Assembly (NCBI GenBank): GCA_023246885.1
Contig: JAHFHN010000049.1
Span: forward strand, 1-6,439
Direction: 5' to 3'
DNA: 6,439 nt
Source of the DNA: Microcaldota archaeon
Lineage (GTDB): Archaea > Micrarchaeota > Micrarchaeia > Norongarragalinales > UBA8480
Shown in pieces: positions 5,083 through 6,439 of the stretch (within the stretch, counting starts at the first letter, position 1; each line of letters begins with the position of its first letter). A model generated the notes under the pieces. That model saw only the letters and a program-made list of their open reading frames with translations, ran no database searches and was not told the DNA's origin. Made by a program: the position numbers and the translations under genes.

Positions 5083-6264
5083 ATGTTTGACCCGAGAGTG
5101 TTTTTAGAAATGGAAGATGTTTTTATTGCAAAGGAAAAAATGCTTTCTACTTTAGGTTGGAGTGAAAACCCATTTGTAAAAGATTTGCGTTTAAGCGAAA
5201 AAGGCGAATTCCTTAAGTATTATTGTCCACTAGATGCTGCGAAAGTATTAGAGAAACTAGCGTTCGATGCTAAAGCGTGTCTTTTACTTGGGCCAAAGGG
5301 AGTTGGCAAAACCTCCGCACTTTACTATATTTGTTATTCGCTTCCGGAAACTTTTGAAAAAGTAATGTTCAAGGAGCCACCAGCCAACTTAAACGAATTA
5401 GCTGACCAGCTAGGGTTTAACCGCACAACTGGCATTTCGTTTATTTCATTTCTTTCACATAGGCGAGATGTCTCGCGTCAAGAGCTTTCTCGTTTTCTAC
5501 GTGGAAAGACCAGCGAGAAGAAAATGGTTATGTTTATTGACGAGGCTCAACTTGGTCCGGAAATGTATATGGAATTCAAATACTTGCTTGATGATGTTCC
5601 AAACTTGCGTATTGTATTTTCTGCACTTGACAAAAGTAAGTTTCCAGATTCATTGCTTCATTTAATTGGTACGGGCAACGTATTCGGCCGTACGAAATTT
5701 ACTAGTGATGAAATGACTGAGATCATTAGGCATCGCATAGTGTCTGTTGGTGGAAAGAATTTACAGCCTTTTGCAGATAAAGTTTTGAAAACCGTTTTAT
5801 CTGAACAAAACTTGTTGTCTCCGCGGTATGTATTTGATGAGCTAAACACGCATCTTGCTAAACTAGCGCTTGGCGAAGAAAAAACCGCGCCTTATGCCGA
5901 TGACTCGCTTATTCAGAGTGCTATTCAGCGTAGTCGCGAGCAGCCACAATTAACGGATTATGGTTTTACTACTAGTCATGCGCCATGGTGGATGATGTTA
6001 TCTCCATCTCAAAAAGCGATTTTATCACAATTAGTAGGTGGAGAGGGAATGTCTTTGTCTGATTTAATGACTCGAACCGGCTTAACGCAGAACACGGTGT
6101 TCAATGCATTGTACCAGTTGCGCGGCGACGATGATGCTGAAAAAGAACGTAAGCCAGAAGTCCCTTTTCCACTTGTAATGGCAAAACAGCAGTTTGTTGG
6201 AAAAAGGAAAAAAAACTTGTATTTTTTGAATAATAAAATCAAGAATTTATTAACGACGCACTGA
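5083..6264 (+). CDS. AAA+ ATPase with C-terminal winged helix
   Basis: The ATG at 5083 gives 393 residues; an in-frame ATG at 5110 is a close alternative. AAAGGT at 5067-5072 may be the ribosome binding site for 5083. LGWSENPFV (24-32) is the entry segment common in ExeA/TniB/Cdc6-like ATPases. Walker A is GPKGVGKT (70-77), and Walker B is MVMFIDEAQ (148-156) with D153-E154. NLRIVFSALDKSKFPDSL fits the sensor-1 strand, and FTSDEMTEIIRHRI resembles the start of the helical lid. Residues from about 305 form a winged helix (SPSQKAILSQL, then SLSDLMTRTGLTQNTVFNALYQLR) with a basic C-terminus. AAA+ plus winged helix is the layout of Orc1/Cdc6 initiators and also of other archaeal DNA-linked ATPases. 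The sequence is not clearly a standard Orc1/Cdc6, so the role stays open: DNA loading, repair or regulation. It is divergent from nreA across the repeat array. Confidence 0.8.
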   Translation: MFDPRVFLEMEDVFIAKEKMLSTLGWSENPFVKDLRLSEKGEFLKYYCPLDAAKVLEKLAFDAKACLLLGPKGVGKTSALYYICYSLPETFEKVMFKEPPANLNELADQLGFNRTTGISFISFLSHRRDVSRQELSRFLRGKTSEKKMVMFIDEAQLGPEMYMEFKYLLDDVPNLRIVFSALDKSKFPDSLLHLIGTGNVFGRTKFTSDEMTEIIRHRIVSVGGKNLQPFADKVLKTVLSEQNLLSPRYVFDELNTHLAKLALGEEKTAPYADDSLIQSAIQRSREQPQLTDYGFTTSHAPWWMMLSPSQKAILSQLVGGEGMSLSDLMTRTGLTQNTVFNALYQLRGDDDAEKERKPEVPFPLVMAKQQFVGKRKKNLYFLNNKIKNLLTTH

Positions 6265-6290
6265 GTGGGAAATTGCAGAGGCGATTATAA

Positions 6291-6431
6291 ATGAAAAGTG
6301 GAAATTTAACATTTTTTGAATTGTTTGAAGTGTTTCGCAAAACACGCACAGCTATAAAGTTTGAAACAAGGCAAGGTGAAACTTTTGTCGGGGTGGATAA
6401 AAGTGGAACTTTGATGGTTTCAAGAAAATAA
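6291..6431 (+). CDS. Small 46-residue protein of unknown function
   Basis: The ATG at 6291 is followed by 46 codons and TAA. GAGGCG at 6278-6283 lies 7 nt upstream and is a good ribosome binding site. The gene begins 26 nt after the AAA+ stop, so co-transcription is likely. The N-terminal third looks helical (FFELFEVFRKTR); the rest looks like three short strands with Gly turns (TAIKFETRQGETFVGVDKSG, then TLMVSRK). The strand-turn pattern is reminiscent of half an Sm-like or SH3-like barrel, but the protein is too short to assign. No cysteines, signal peptide or membrane segment are present. It is possibly a small partner of the ATPase. Confidence 0.55.
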   Translation: MKSGNLTFFELFEVFRKTRTAIKFETRQGETFVGVDKSGTLMVSRK

Positions 6432-6439
6432 TTTTTTAA

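Noticed and set aside
6291..6431. Ubiquitin-like modifier
   Set aside because: It is only 46 residues and has no C-terminal Gly-Gly.

Overview
The window looks archaeal. It carries NreA, a DNA repair protein family known from archaea, with a PCNA-binding-type tail, and several spots fit archaeal TATA boxes with short leaders. Shine-Dalgarno-like AGGTG/GAGG sites precede some genes. The DNA is visibly AT-rich and tightly packed, with overlapping genes and a 6-bp gap between two convergent genes. A DPANN or other small-genome archaeon fits, but the lineage is an inference.

Left part (1-2491, + strand): a 5'-truncated kinase-fold protein, an Rpn11/CSN5-like JAMM metalloprotease and a RING-type zinc protein (AT-hook-like patch, winged helix, C-terminal RING-like cluster) overlap one another by 8 and 11 nt, so they read as one operon. 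A 157-residue protein of unknown function, made of two diverged copies of an ~80-residue unit with a WHxHLLxPxCxxN motif, follows 53 nt later.

Middle (2498-4879, - strand): an E1-like ubiquitin-activating/ThiF-fold enzyme converges on the left block. Behind it lie a 121-residue basic protein of unknown function and NreA. JAMM protease, RING protein and E1-like enzyme within about 2.7 kb are three parts of a eukaryote-like ubiquitin-type pathway. No ubiquitin-like modifier and no E2 could be found in the window, so either they lie outside it or unrecognised neighbours take their place.

Right part (4880-6439): a 203-bp divergent intergenic region holds five head-to-tail 11-bp repeats plus two more copies about 42 bp on, a likely operator or protein-binding array. 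It precedes an AAA+ ATPase with a C-terminal winged helix (+ strand), followed by a small 46-residue gene that closes the window. No RNA genes, insertion sequences or CRISPR arrays were seen, and no gene-free stretch exceeds 300 bases.
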